NCBI GenBank assembly: GCA_031261285.1
Contig: JAISKM010000096.1
Location: 1-38,988 of the forward strand
Direction: 5' to 3'
Source of the DNA: Candidatus Symbiothrix sp.
Lineage (GTDB): Bacteria > Bacteroidota > Bacteroidia > Bacteroidales > Azobacteroidaceae
Length of the DNA stretch: 38,988 nt
The notes under the pieces were generated by a model. The model searched no databases and had not been told where the DNA came from. It saw only the letters and a list, made by a program, of their open reading frames with translations. How positions within the stretch are numbered: the first letter of the stretch is position 1; every line of letters starts with the position of its first letter. Shown one piece after another: positions 14,936 to 24,394 of this stretch. The position numbers and the translations under genes were made by a program.

Positions 14936-16054
14936 ATGGATTCAAATCAAGTAAATTTTTGGCTCAATATAAATGCAGCAAATTTTGCTCCCGAGACTCT
15001 GCCAGTTATCAAGCACAAGTTAGAACAGATGGACGACACACAAATGATGTATCTTCAAAGTGTGTCATTCCAAAAACCTTCGACAATTTTCCTCATTGCT
15101 ATACTTTTGGGTTGGGAAAGGTTTTTCTTGGACGATATTGTTTTGGGAATTATAAAAGTTATTACCGGATATGGCTGTGGTATTTGGTGGTTGATTGATA
15201 TTTTTTCTGCCAAAAAACGTGCACAGAAATACAATTTCGAGCAGTTCCAAAAAGCCACAGTATTTGTTGGCGGCAACACAAATACTCCGATAGTTTCGCT
15301 AACTGATACCACTGTAAACAGCAGTACTGTAGCAGAAAATATTACAGCCAATGCGGAAACACAGAGTTCACAATATGTTGCAGCACCTGCAAACAACGAA
15401 AATTTTGAGACGTTCAAAGCAAAAGCGACTGAAATATCTCAAAATCCTGTTGTTGCCAGAGTGAAAAATATTTTGTTCTCGCCCAAAACTGAGTGGAAAA
15501 CCATTGATAATGAGAACAAACTACAAGGCAAAGTGCTGACAAATTATTTGTTGTTGTTGGCTGCTGTTCCTGCGATTGTGTCGTTGTTGGGTTACTTCTT
15601 TTATGGGGTTTTTGGGGATTTGCCTTTTGGAATGGCGTTTGGAATGGGTTTCAAAGTAGCAATTATGATGTATGCAGTCATAGTAGGCGGCACGTTTCTC
15701 ACAGCGTTAGTAGCAAATTTACTTGCCGACAAGTTTGGCTCGGTTAAGGATTTCAACAAAGCGTTTTCAATGGCAGCATACGCTTGGACGCCCATGTGTG
15801 TAGCAGGCATTTTGCTAATCTATCCTACTCTGTTCTTGTTTTGGGCGTGGGTTATTATCGGTGTTTTATATGGTATATTTCTGATTTATAGCGGTATACA
15901 ACCATTGCTAAAAACACCTCTTGAACAACTTACTCCTTATGTTGCCATTTGTGCGGGAGGGTTTGCAGCAGCATTTTTCCTCCTTCTCATTGTGTTGAGT
16001 TATGTCTTTTTAGGAGAGTTATATTTTAGTATTCTCTCGTATCTTTCATATTGA
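14936..16054 (+). CDS. TM2 domain - Yip1 domain membrane protein
   Basis: The 372-residue protein has two recognisable parts. Residues about 45-95 are a TM2 domain (STIFLIAILLGWERFFLDDIVLGIIKVITGYGCGIWWLIDIF). After a Ser/Thr/Asn-rich linker (about 110-165), a Yip1-like multi-helix domain begins at FSPKTEWKTIDNE and contains about five helices, including KVAIMMYAVIVGGTFLTALVANLLA and LFLFWAWVIIGVLYGIFLIYSGI. It is an inner-membrane protein of unknown biochemical role. TM2 and DUF2752 genes are frequent neighbours in Bacteroidetes, and here DUF2752 follows directly (3-nt gap). Confidence 0.85.
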   Translation: MDSNQVNFWLNINAANFAPETLPVIKHKLEQMDDTQMMYLQSVSFQKPSTIFLIAILLGWERFFLDDIVLGIIKVITGYGCGIWWLIDIFSAKKRAQKYNFEQFQKATVFVGGNTNTPIVSLTDTTVNSSTVAENITANAETQSSQYVAAPANNENFETFKAKATEISQNPVVARVKNILFSPKTEWKTIDNENKLQGKVLTNYLLLLAAVPAIVSLLGYFFYGVFGDLPFGMAFGMGFKVAIMMYAVIVGGTFLTALVANLLADKFGSVKDFNKAFSMAAYAWTPMCVAGILLIYPTLFLFWAWVIIGVLYGIFLIYSGIQPLLKTPLEQLTPYVAICAGGFAAAFFLLLIVLSYVFLGELYFSILSYLSY

Positions 16055-16057
16055 CAA

Positions 16058-16366
16058 ATGAACAGGCAATATCTATATCAGCAAATTCGTCTCGGAGGGA
16101 TATTGGTATTGCCTGTTTTGTTGTTTTGTGTGCCTGTCGATTGGCTGAACGAACAACAGACAATTTGTCTGTTCAAGAATATCTTTGGTGTAGAATGTTG
16201 GGGGTGTGGCATTACGAAAGCCGTTTTATGTGCCATCCAATTTGATTTTAAAGCAGCATTCCACTACAATAAATTGGTTGTCATTGTTTTTCCATTGCTT
16301 GTTTATGTGTGGGGAAAAATGGTAATCACGTATCAACACAAAGAAAAGATAAATATTCAAAATTAA
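16058..16366 (+). CDS. DUF2752 membrane protein
   Basis: This 102-residue protein has two hydrophobic segments (LGGILVLPVLLFCVPVDWL and KLVVIVFPLLVYVWGKMVI). Between them is the family hallmark: CLFKNIFGVECWGCGITKAVLCAIQFDFKAAFHYN (a CxxC-like cysteine motif, GCGxTxA, then A--YN). The function of DUF2752 is unknown. It directly follows the TM2-Yip1 gene and precedes the alpha/beta hydrolase gene by 8 bp, so all are probably cotranscribed. Confidence 0.88.
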   Translation: MNRQYLYQQIRLGGILVLPVLLFCVPVDWLNEQQTICLFKNIFGVECWGCGITKAVLCAIQFDFKAAFHYNKLVVIVFPLLVYVWGKMVITYQHKEKINIQN

Positions 16367-16374
16367 TTTTTACG

Positions 16375-17931
16375 ATGAAAAAAGTATCACTATTTTTTAC
16401 GGCATTATGCCTTTGGCTTTCGTTCGGCATAAGTAATATGTCAGCACAAGCGCCTAACGGTACTTATGTGCCATGTAACGAAGTGGCAAGATCTTTGTAT
16501 TATTCAAAGATGGTGTTCAGTGGCAGCAAAGTTAAAATGTACATGGGTATACAAGGAATGGCTTTACCTGTTGCTTACGAATACACTTATAAACTTAGTG
16601 GAAATGCACTTACCGTTATTGCTACGGAAGGAGGACAAACAGGAAGTGTCGATTTTACATACGACAAAGGCAAAGACCAAATTTTACTTTCTACGGGAAG
16701 TCCGGGTTATGAAGCTGTGTGGGGTAGAGAAGGGAAAAGTGATTGTACATTTCTTTCTATTCCTCAGGAAGATTGTGTTCCGAAATCGGCAGCAGCAGGT
16801 AGTAAATACACACTTCGTTGGAAATCTGTTGAGTGTGCAATCAAATATAAAGTGCTGTGGTTTTTTTATGGATATGATGGATTACAAAAAGATAAAGGTA
16901 CCGACTTAACAGATAAATTAGAATGGACTCGTATTCTACCAGATGAACGGGGAACAATGAAGATGAAAATTTATTCTGTAGATGCTTATAAAGAGAGTAA
17001 AGAATCGCTTGACATTACAATTGAGGTTATGAAGGGAGAAGGAAAAGGGAAATTAATTTTCCTGACTCACGGACTTGAAGATAGTCGTACCTGTTTCGAG
17101 AAGACAGTTAAGTTGCTAAATAACTACAATAATTACTTCGATTTAGGATATATAACTATGCGTGTCAACGGCAATATTTCTGCAATAAGTTCCGATATGT
17201 CTTGTATAAATTATACTGATGTGATAAATGAAATGACAGAGAAAGGAATTAATGTTTTGATTAGGACTGAATTCTCTTCCGGGAACTTGTCGTTTAATAA
17301 TCAATTGGTAGAATTAAAAAAAATGGTAGAATTCTATAAAGGACACAATGCGGATGTCGTCTTCATTGGACACAGTATGGGAGGATTAGCAAGCATAAAC
17401 TATGGCATTGATTACGCGGGTACATATACGGCTAAAAAAGTCATAATCATTACTGTTGATACACCCTATCATCCGAATAATTATGCGAAGATAGTATGGG
17501 GAGGGAAAGACGAAAAACCGGAGATGTTTAGTTTTATAAGTCAGGTGGCAAGTGAACAAATTCGCGGTGAAGCACACCGAGACTTGGGTGGATTTGGAAA
17601 TGCCTTATCTGATTTACAGAATAAATGGAATAATTATAAAGGAACAGCAGAACTATATGCAATATCGGTATCAATGTATAAAAAGGATGCAAATTCTTCA
17701 GACATTGGAGACGGCGTTGTAGACATCCCCTCCCAGAGAGGTGAAAAGGATAAGAAAGGTGAATGGTATTGGAATAATGTCTCTCGCGAATCTACAATTT
17801 ATGGAACAAGCCAGTCAAAGTATGGTGTTCCACTTGAAGGTCTTAGTGAAAAGAGTAATCCATACCACCATACAAGAACCCCTGCTTTATCCGAAGTTAT
17901 TAGTCAAATTGGAGATATAATTGAGGAGTAG
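16375..17931 (+). CDS. Secreted alpha/beta hydrolase, lipase/PGAP1-like
   Basis: The start is placed at the ATG at 16375, which gives a signal peptide (KKVSLFFTALCLWLSFGISNMSAQ) and 518 residues; the track start lies upstream inside DUF2752. The N-terminal 220 residues are a beta-rich region with no family I recognise. The C-terminal hydrolase begins at KLIFLTHGLEDS (oxyanion-type HG). It has the nucleophile elbow FIGHSMGGLAS, an acid-loop candidate SDIGDGVVDIPSQ, and a late histidine in NPYHHTRTP. This pattern fits lipases and PGAP1-like esterases acting on lipids or esters outside the cytoplasm. It is the last gene of the envelope cluster. Confidence 0.82.
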   Translation: MKKVSLFFTALCLWLSFGISNMSAQAPNGTYVPCNEVARSLYYSKMVFSGSKVKMYMGIQGMALPVAYEYTYKLSGNALTVIATEGGQTGSVDFTYDKGKDQILLSTGSPGYEAVWGREGKSDCTFLSIPQEDCVPKSAAAGSKYTLRWKSVECAIKYKVLWFFYGYDGLQKDKGTDLTDKLEWTRILPDERGTMKMKIYSVDAYKESKESLDITIEVMKGEGKGKLIFLTHGLEDSRTCFEKTVKLLNNYNNYFDLGYITMRVNGNISAISSDMSCINYTDVINEMTEKGINVLIRTEFSSGNLSFNNQLVELKKMVEFYKGHNADVVFIGHSMGGLASINYGIDYAGTYTAKKVIIITVDTPYHPNNYAKIVWGGKDEKPEMFSFISQVASEQIRGEAHRDLGGFGNALSDLQNKWNNYKGTAELYAISVSMYKKDANSSDIGDGVVDIPSQRGEKDKKGEWYWNNVSRESTIYGTSQSKYGVPLEGLSEKSNPYHHTRTPALSEVISQIGDIIEE

Positions 17932-18127
17932 TGCAATGACTTGTTACTGTGCATTATTACTGATAAAATAAAAGGAGTTAAGCCGAAAATCCTGTAAAGA
18001 GTAGGCACAATAGTAAGAAGAGAGAAAAGAATAGAGTTTACATTTTAATATATTGATAATCAGCATATTAAAAAAAACTTAATTTATATAATGTCTAATT
18101 ATTAACATATAGTTAAAACATAAAATT

Positions 18128-18265
18128 ATGCAACAGTTTTCAAAAAAACAGCAGCACGCCGATTACGACACGAGAGTAATGGAGTCCGGAGACCATTTCA
18201 AAAACGGGGCAAGTCCGAAAAGCCACAAGATTAGGGTAAACTTTTTAACAACTAAACACTATTAA
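18128..18265 (+). CDS. Possible 45-residue ORF before the protease genes
   Basis: The 340-bp gap from 17932 to 18269 is AT-rich and holds one short ORF, starting MQQFSKKQQHADYD and ending NFLTTKHY. It has 45 residues, no signal peptide and no known domain. It ends 4 bp before the ATG of the Spi-like gene, which is compatible with translational coupling or a leader function. No clear TAnnTTTG box was seen in this gap. Chance is a real alternative. Confidence 0.35.
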   Translation: MQQFSKKQQHADYDTRVMESGDHFKNGASPKSHKIRVNFLTTKHY

Positions 18266-18269
18266 AATC

Positions 18270-18779
18270 ATGAAAAGAATATTTATTTTTTTAGCAGCGG
18301 CAACCATTGCATCGCCGCTTTGGAGTAAGTCCATAAATGAGAGTATAGCTCTCGAAGTAGCAAATCAGGTTTTATTGCATTCATCTGCAACGCTTCGTAG
18401 TGGCGATGATACGCAACAGAAATCATTGCAACTGCTGTACACAAGCAGCAGTAGCAATATTGACAACGAAAATGTTGATGCAGCTCTGCGTTCGGCAAGT
18501 GCCAACGAAACCGTTTATTTCTATGTATTCGGTGGTGAAAATAACGAGGGCTTCGTTATTGTTTCAGGTGACGACCGCGTTGTTCCGGTGTTGGGATATT
18601 CTGACACGAACGGTTTCTCTGCCGATGATATGCCCGACAATCTGAAATGGTGGCTTGGCGAGTATGCTCGACAAATTCAATTTGCCATAGATAACGACAT
18701 TGCGCCTACGCAGGAAGTGCAACAGCAATGGACGCAATATCTTGGTAATAACAATGACAGAAAGGAAGAACAAAAATGA
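18270..18779 (+). CDS. Spi-like C10 protease propeptide encoded separately
   Basis: This 169-residue secreted protein (signal peptide MKRIFIFLAAATIASPLWS) matches the Spi/streptopain propeptide family. Marks are VYFYVFGGENNEGFVIVSGDDRVVPVLGYSDTNGFSADDMPDNLKWWLGEYARQI. In most Bacteroidetes C10 proteases this sequence is the N-terminal pro-region of the same chain. Here it ends as its own protein and overlaps the protease gene by 4 nt (ATGA). By analogy with streptococcal Spi next to SpeB, it probably inhibits or chaperones the downstream protease in the periplasm. It could also be a former pro-region cut off by a gene rearrangement. Confidence 0.85.
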   Translation: MKRIFIFLAAATIASPLWSKSINESIALEVANQVLLHSSATLRSGDDTQQKSLQLLYTSSSSNIDNENVDAALRSASANETVYFYVFGGENNEGFVIVSGDDRVVPVLGYSDTNGFSADDMPDNLKWWLGEYARQIQFAIDNDIAPTQEVQQQWTQYLGNNNDRKEEQK

Positions 18780-21439
18780 AAAAGATACTATTTTTTGTAG
18801 CGATGTTCGTAATGATTTCCGCTGCAAATGTGAAGATAATGGCGATTACAATTAACTCGCCAAGTAATATGAGTGCTCAATTCGCAAATGATTTTACAGT
18901 TAGTTGGTCAGGGTCGAGTAATGTTAGCGTAACATATAAACTTCTTTCAGGCTATCCATCACCCGGTAGTGAGAATGAAACCGGATATGGCAGTATTACA
19001 GGAACTTATAGCGTATCTGGCTATAGTACAACCATTCCATTAACAAGCAGTCAATGGGGGTCAGCAGTTGGGCGGTATCTAAAAATATATATTAGCGACA
19101 ATTCTAACGGAACTGCGGCTGCAACTGTTTATATACTGATTAAACCTCGGGTTACAACTGGAACCGCTACACAAATTACAACAACTTCTGCTTATTTAAA
19201 CGGTACTGCTACATACTGTACAAATATAGTTTTCTATCGCAAATCAGGAACAAGCAGTTGGAGTAGTTCTTATTATCCGGACATATCAGGTTTGACCCCG
19301 TGCACACAGTATGAGTATCGTGTTGCAGGGACGGGATTTCCTACTAATTATCTTGATGAGTATATTTATGGAGATATAACTAATTTTACTACTCTATCAA
19401 ATACTCCCTCAACACCGGGTTCAATTTCCGGTTTAACAAGCGTATGTGCAGGTGGTGGCTCAATTACTTACAGCATATCGTCAGTATCGGGTGCTACAAG
19501 TTACACTTGGACTTTGCCGAGTGGCTGGTCGAGCAGTTCGACGAGTACAAGCATTTCTGCGACTCCGGGGTCAAGTGCATCAAGCGGCTATATATATGTA
19601 AAAGCAAATAACAGTTGCGGCAGCAGTTCACAAAATTATACCTATGTAACAGTAAATACGCCTCCGACTGCTCCGACAAGCATAAGTGGAACAACTTCTA
19701 TAACAAATGGGCAAAATACTACATTAACCGCTTCCGGTGGCAGTACGGGCAGTGGCTGTACATATCAATGGGGAACAGGAAGTTGTGGCAGCAATATTAT
19801 TGCGGGACAAACCAGTTCTTCAATATCTGTAAGTCCAGCCTCTACGACTACTTATTGGGTACGCAGAGTTGGCACTTCGCCTTGTGGAAGTACAACAACA
19901 TCTTGTGCAACACAAAGCATAATAGTTTCCGCTAAAACTTACACCGTAGTTTACAATGGGAACGGAAATACAGGAGGTAGCACTGCATCCAGCAGTCATA
20001 CCTACGATGTGGCAAAAAATTTAACAGCAAATGGATTTACCAAAACAGGATATACTTTTGCAGGATGGGCAACAAGTGCAACAGGATCTGTAGTATATTC
20101 CAACAGTCAATCTGTTTTAAATTTAACGGCAACAAATGGTGGCACTGTAAATTTGTATGCAAAATGGGCTGTCAATAGTTGTGGAGTAGAACCACTTTTG
20201 ACAACATATTGGGCACAACGTGCACCATATAATAATTTAGTTGCTAATTTAGGCGGAGATTACCCAACGGGCTGTGTAGCAACAGCAATGGCACAAATTA
20301 TGAACTATTGGGGACATCCTATACAGCGAACACGAAGCATTCCTTCATATACAACAGACGGTTTGCATATATCTGTGCCTGCAATTACAGGCACGACAAC
20401 ATACGATTGGGTAAATATGAAAAACACTACTGCTGAATACATAACCACTGCTCAAAAAAATGCGGTAGCCAAGTTGATGTATGAATGTGGAGTAGCGGTG
20501 CATATGGATTATAAACCCGGTGGAAGTGGTGCTTATGTTCTTGAAGACATTAGGAACAATCATACCTCATTCGCTGTACTTCCAACATATTTTGGATATG
20601 ACAATACTATTCAATCAAAATGGCGTGGTAATCTAAATACCGAATGGGACGATTTGCTTATTTCTGATTTGAATGCAGGTAGACCAATACTTTATATCGG
20701 ATATGACCCTGCCGGTGGACACGCATTTGTATGTGATGGATTTAGTTGTAATACAGATGCTTATGGTAGAAGATATTTTCATTTCAACTGGGGTTGGGGA
20801 GAAGCATATCAAGGTAACAGCAATAATGCTAACAATGGTTATTTTGTATCGTCTGCCTTAAATATCAGCGATTATGCTTTTAACGGCTCGCAAGGAATTG
20901 TCTATAATATCAAACCAAATTCTGCAGCATACATTGACCCGACAAATGCTGATGGCACAAGTACATTTGCTATTTCTGCCAATGCACTTACTGGAGGTTA
21001 CATTATTCCCGAAGGGACTGCAATTAGATATGCTGGCGAAAATCAGCCGGTATCATTTGCTGCCAATTCAGGTTATGAAATTGACCAAGTATTTATTGAC
21101 GGAAATGTTAATGCTACAGCCAAAGATAATGGCTATTACATTTTCTCAAATGTAACTGCAAATCATAGTATTATTGTAACATTCAAAGCAAGTAGTACAG
21201 GAATTAACAACATACAACCGCAGGAAAAAATAAGCATTTATCCCAACCCCGCCAAAGACGAAATCTTCATTCAATCGGAAACGCCGATAGAAAAAGTTGA
21301 AATCTTGGATCTTTCCGGTCACCCGATGATTTCAACAAATTCAACCATCCTAAATGTTTCGCCTTTACCGCAAGGTGTCTATTTTGTGCGGATAGTCATT
21401 GATGGTCAAAGTGTGACGAAGAAGGTAATCAAGGAATAA
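18776..21439 (+). CDS. C10 (streptopain-like) cysteine protease with T9SS signal
   Basis: The 887-residue multidomain secreted protease starts with a signal peptide (MKKILFFVAMFVMISAANVK). FN3/Ig-like Ser/Thr/Gly-rich modules follow (about 25-385), then an InlB B-repeat (about 388-464: YTVVYNGNGNTGG... GYTFAGW... NLYAKW). The C10 catalytic domain (about 468-715) has Cys500 in DYPTGCVATAMAQIMNYWG, His649 in GGHAFVCDGF, and the NWGWG motif at 671-675. A beta-rich stretch leads to a type IX secretion C-terminal sorting domain (about 815-887: ISIYPNPAKDEIFIQ... LPQGVYFVRI... KKVIKE). The propeptide normally found before the catalytic domain is missing and is encoded by the overlapping upstream gene. 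It is likely anchored on or released from the cell surface. Confidence 0.92.
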   Translation: MKKILFFVAMFVMISAANVKIMAITINSPSNMSAQFANDFTVSWSGSSNVSVTYKLLSGYPSPGSENETGYGSITGTYSVSGYSTTIPLTSSQWGSAVGRYLKIYISDNSNGTAAATVYILIKPRVTTGTATQITTTSAYLNGTATYCTNIVFYRKSGTSSWSSSYYPDISGLTPCTQYEYRVAGTGFPTNYLDEYIYGDITNFTTLSNTPSTPGSISGLTSVCAGGGSITYSISSVSGATSYTWTLPSGWSSSSTSTSISATPGSSASSGYIYVKANNSCGSSSQNYTYVTVNTPPTAPTSISGTTSITNGQNTTLTASGGSTGSGCTYQWGTGSCGSNIIAGQTSSSISVSPASTTTYWVRRVGTSPCGSTTTSCATQSIIVSAKTYTVVYNGNGNTGGSTASSSHTYDVAKNLTANGFTKTGYTFAGWATSATGSVVYSNSQSVLNLTATNGGTVNLYAKWAVNSCGVEPLLTTYWAQRAPYNNLVANLGGDYPTGCVATAMAQIMNYWGHPIQRTRSIPSYTTDGLHISVPAITGTTTYDWVNMKNTTAEYITTAQKNAVAKLMYECGVAVHMDYKPGGSGAYVLEDIRNNHTSFAVLPTYFGYDNTIQSKWRGNLNTEWDDLLISDLNAGRPILYIGYDPAGGHAFVCDGFSCNTDAYGRRYFHFNWGWGEAYQGNSNNANNGYFVSSALNISDYAFNGSQGIVYNIKPNSAAYIDPTNADGTSTFAISANALTGGYIIPEGTAIRYAGENQPVSFAANSGYEIDQVFIDGNVNATAKDNGYYIFSNVTANHSIIVTFKASSTGINNIQPQEKISIYPNPAKDEIFIQSETPIEKVEILDLSGHPMISTNSTILNVSPLPQGVYFVRIVIDGQSVTKKVIKE

Positions 21440-21466
21440 AAGCATATAAATAGTAAACAACTCTCA

Positions 21467-21512
21467 ATCATTCGCTTAAACTCGTATTTTATATGGAGTT
21501 TAAGCGAATGAT
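21467..21512 (+). terminator. 17-bp perfect hairpin after the protease gene
   Basis: ATCATTCGCTTAAACTC (21467-21483) and GAGTTTAAGCGAATGAT (21496-21512) are perfect inverted repeats with a 12-nt loop, 27 bp after the protease stop. There is no long U-tail (GTTATTG follows), so it may stabilise the 3' end rather than act as a classic terminator. Confidence 0.65.
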
Positions 21513-21657
21513 GTTATTGTCGGAACAGCCTTGATGTTGCTGATAAACGGTTTTCATAACAGGTATTGAACAATCCACCCCCGCATCTGAATAATAATCT
21601 ATTGCATTAACGCGTTTTTTTTCTTTACTTTGTCGTTTCAAATCTTAAATCAGTTGT

Positions 21658-24372
21658 ATGAAACGCTATTGTATCTTTTTCTTTGTTATCGCTTGCACCT
21701 TGCTATCGGGATGCAAGGCAAACGCGGACACTTCCTGGCCCGAAATCACACAGGAAGCGAAGCCTTGGGCGCGCTGGTGGTGGTTGGGCAGCGATGTGGA
21801 TTCCGTCAACCTCACCTACAATTTGGAGGCGTTGAGCCGAGCCGGAATCGGTGGTGTGGAAATTACGCCTATCTACGGGGTGCAGGGGCGCGATGCCCAT
21901 TATATCGACTATCTTTCTCCCCGCTGGATGAATATGCTGGCTTTCACCGAATCGGAAGCGAAACGGTTGGGTATGAGCGTGGATATGAATAACGGTACAG
22001 GTTGGCCCTTCGGCGGTCCCGAAGTCACTATCGAAGATGCAGCGACCAAAGCTATTTTTCAGGAATATGCGCTTCGAGGCGGACAAAATTTGTCGGAACA
22101 GATAGTCGTAAAGGATGAGAAACAGCAGCCTTTCGCCACGCTTAGCAAATTGATGGCATACTCAACAGATGGAGAAGCGATAGATTTGACAGAAAAAGTT
22201 TCTCTGGCGGGCAAATTAGATTGGACGGCGCCGCAAGGAATTGATTATAAACTATTTGCGCTCTTTATTGGAAAAACATTGCAACAAGTGAAGCGGGCTG
22301 CTCCCGGTGGACAAGGCTATGTGATGGATCACCTCAACAAAGAGGCTGTAAAACGGTATTTGGATAAATTCGATAAGGCGTTTGCTGCCAACAACACCCC
22401 CTACCCTCACAGTTTTTTCAACGATTCGTATGAAGTGTATGGTGGCGATTGGACGCCAAGCTTGTTGGACGAATTTGAACAACGGCGCGGCTATCGCTTG
22501 CAGGATCATTTCCCTGATTTCTTAGCGAAAGGTGCCACCGAAGCCTCTGTTCGCGTGATTGTGGATTATCGGGAAACAGTCGCGGATATGCTGCGGGAGA
22601 ATTTTACGCAGACGTGGACAGACTGGGCACATTCTCACGGGGCAACTACTCGCAATCAGGCGCATGGCTCGCCGGCTAATCTGCTTGACATCTACGCTTT
22701 AGTTGATATTCCTGAATGTGAGTCGTATGGTATCACGGATTTCGACATCCCCGGCTTGCGCAAAGATTCGATCCGCAAACAGAACGACAGCGACCCGACT
22801 ATCCTGAAATATGCCTCTTCTGCGGCTCACATCACCGGAAAGCGCTATACATCGTCCGAAACTTTCACTTGGTTAACGGAACATTTCCGCACCTCGCTGT
22901 CGCAATGCAAGCCGGAACTGGATTTGATGTTTACCTCCGGCGTCAATCACGTCTTCTTCCATGGCACTACTTATTCGCCGAAAGAAGCCGAATGGCCCGG
23001 ATGGAAATTCTATGCTGCCATAGATATGTCGCCGACCAACACTATCTGGCGCGATGCACCGGCGTTTTTTGACTATATCGCTCGCGTACAATCATTCCTG
23101 CAAAGCGGCACGCCCGACAATGATTTTCTGCTCTATTTCCCAATGTATGACATCTGGCAAGAGAAACTGGGCAATTACTTCCTGCCGTTCGCGATTCACG
23201 ATGTATTGCACGAGTTGCCGAATTTCAGCGAAGCGGTAGAGCAAATTACCCAACGCGGCTTCGACCTGGATTATATCTCCGACCGCTTCCTGCAAACAAC
23301 CACCGTGAAAAACGGATACCTGATAACCGAAGGCGGAACAAGCTACAAAGCCCTCATCCTCCCGCCAGCCAAACATATTCCTGCCACAACACAGCAGCAA
23401 ATAGACAACCTGATAAAACAAGGCGCGACCGTCATCTACGGCAAAAATGATTATGCCGAACTCTCCAAATACGAGCACTGTAAGGAATCTTTCGTGCCGG
23501 ATAAAGGTGGCAAACTCATCCGTCGCAAGCACGACACCGGCTATATCTATTTCATGACCATGTTGCAAAACAAGCCGATGGACGGCTGGGTAACACTTGG
23601 CACACCGGCTAAAAGCGTCCTGCTCTTCGACCCGATGACAGGCAAAAAAGGAAAAGCGCAGTTGCGCAACAACAATGGAACAACAGAAGTCTATCTGCAA
23701 CTGCAACCCGGAGAATCCATCATCCTGAAAACATTTACAGATAAAAATGTGCAAACGGAAACTTGGAATTATTACGAACCAACCGGCAAAAAAATAGAAC
23801 TAAAAAATGGCTGGACCATGCGTTTCATCGAAAGTGTCCCACAAATAAAAGCGCAATTTCAATTGCCAGCACTCGTTTCATGGACAACATTAAAACAGGG
23901 CGAACGGTACAAGGTACAAGGTACAAGGTACAAGGTGCAGGAATCGGATCGTGTACCCTGCACCTTGCACCCTGCACCCTGCACCCAAATCAACCGGGGC
24001 ACAGCCTCGTACGAAATCAAATTTGATTTCAAAAAAGAAGAAGGCAAGGAATACCGTCTGTGTCTGGGCGATGTGCGGGAAAGCGCTGTTGTGAAAATAA
24101 ACGGCAAAAAAGCGGGAACACTCTTTGCGGTCCCGTTTGAAATCACTATTGGCGACCTGCTTCAAAGCGGTGAAAACACGGTTGAAATAGAAGTGACCAA
24201 CTTGCCCGCCAACAGCATCGCCGATTACGACCGTCGCGGCGTGCAATGGCGCATCTTCAACGAAATCAATTTTGTGAATATCGCGTACAGCGACACCCGG
24301 TTTGATATTTGGGAGCCGATGCCATCCGGATTGTTGGGACCGGTTACAATTCAAGAATTATCGCTAAAATAG
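21658..24372 (+). CDS. Alpha-L-rhamnosidase, GH106
   Basis: This lipoprotein-type (CTLLSGC lipobox) alpha-L-rhamnosidase of family GH106 removes rhamnose from rhamnogalacturonan, arabinogalactan or similar glycans. The 904 residues show family segments: PWARWWWLGSDVD near the N-terminus, GGVEITPIYGVQG, DMNNGTGWPFGGP, HSFFNDSYEVYGGDWTP, ATTRNQAHGSPANLLD, SSETFTWLTEHFRTS and SGVNHVFFHGTTYSP. A C-terminal galactose-binding-like sandwich closes the protein (ASYEIKFDF... FDIWEPMPSGLLGPV). Between the two, residues about 750-777 are encoded by a tandem GGTACAA repeat and its inverted partner, which look like an inserted element kept in frame. Transcription probably stands alone, and the gene converges with the DUF4143 gene. 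Confidence 0.93.
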   Translation: MKRYCIFFFVIACTLLSGCKANADTSWPEITQEAKPWARWWWLGSDVDSVNLTYNLEALSRAGIGGVEITPIYGVQGRDAHYIDYLSPRWMNMLAFTESEAKRLGMSVDMNNGTGWPFGGPEVTIEDAATKAIFQEYALRGGQNLSEQIVVKDEKQQPFATLSKLMAYSTDGEAIDLTEKVSLAGKLDWTAPQGIDYKLFALFIGKTLQQVKRAAPGGQGYVMDHLNKEAVKRYLDKFDKAFAANNTPYPHSFFNDSYEVYGGDWTPSLLDEFEQRRGYRLQDHFPDFLAKGATEASVRVIVDYRETVADMLRENFTQTWTDWAHSHGATTRNQAHGSPANLLDIYALVDIPECESYGITDFDIPGLRKDSIRKQNDSDPTILKYASSAAHITGKRYTSSETFTWLTEHFRTSLSQCKPELDLMFTSGVNHVFFHGTTYSPKEAEWPGWKFYAAIDMSPTNTIWRDAPAFFDYIARVQSFLQSGTPDNDFLLYFPMYDIWQEKLGNYFLPFAIHDVLHELPNFSEAVEQITQRGFDLDYISDRFLQTTTVKNGYLITEGGTSYKALILPPAKHIPATTQQQIDNLIKQGATVIYGKNDYAELSKYEHCKESFVPDKGGKLIRRKHDTGYIYFMTMLQNKPMDGWVTLGTPAKSVLLFDPMTGKKGKAQLRNNNGTTEVYLQLQPGESIILKTFTDKNVQTETWNYYEPTGKKIELKNGWTMRFIESVPQIKAQFQLPALVSWTTLKQGERYKVQGTRYKVQESDRVPCTLHPAPCTQINRGTASYEIKFDFKKEEGKEYRLCLGDVRESAVVKINGKKAGTLFAVPFEITIGDLLQSGENTVEIEVTNLPANSIADYDRRGVQWRIFNEINFVNIAYSDTRFDIWEPMPSGLLGPVTIQELSLK
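23906..23986 (+). repeat. Heptamer array and inverted partner inside GH106
   Basis: Four GGTACAA units and GGTGCAG (23906-23940) are followed by a spacer and the inverted counterpart CTGCACC, TTGCACC, CTGCACC, CTGCACC (to 23986). The 81 bp encode a YKVQGTRYKVQ...-type stretch that GH106 enzymes do not need. The length is divisible by three. Confidence 0.75.
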
Positions 24373-24394
24373 GCCACTATCTATCGTCACCCAT

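Noticed and set aside
23906-23986. Frameshift in GH106 caused by the repeat array
   Set aside because: The block is 81 bp, a multiple of three, and the C-terminal domain motifs continue in the same frame.
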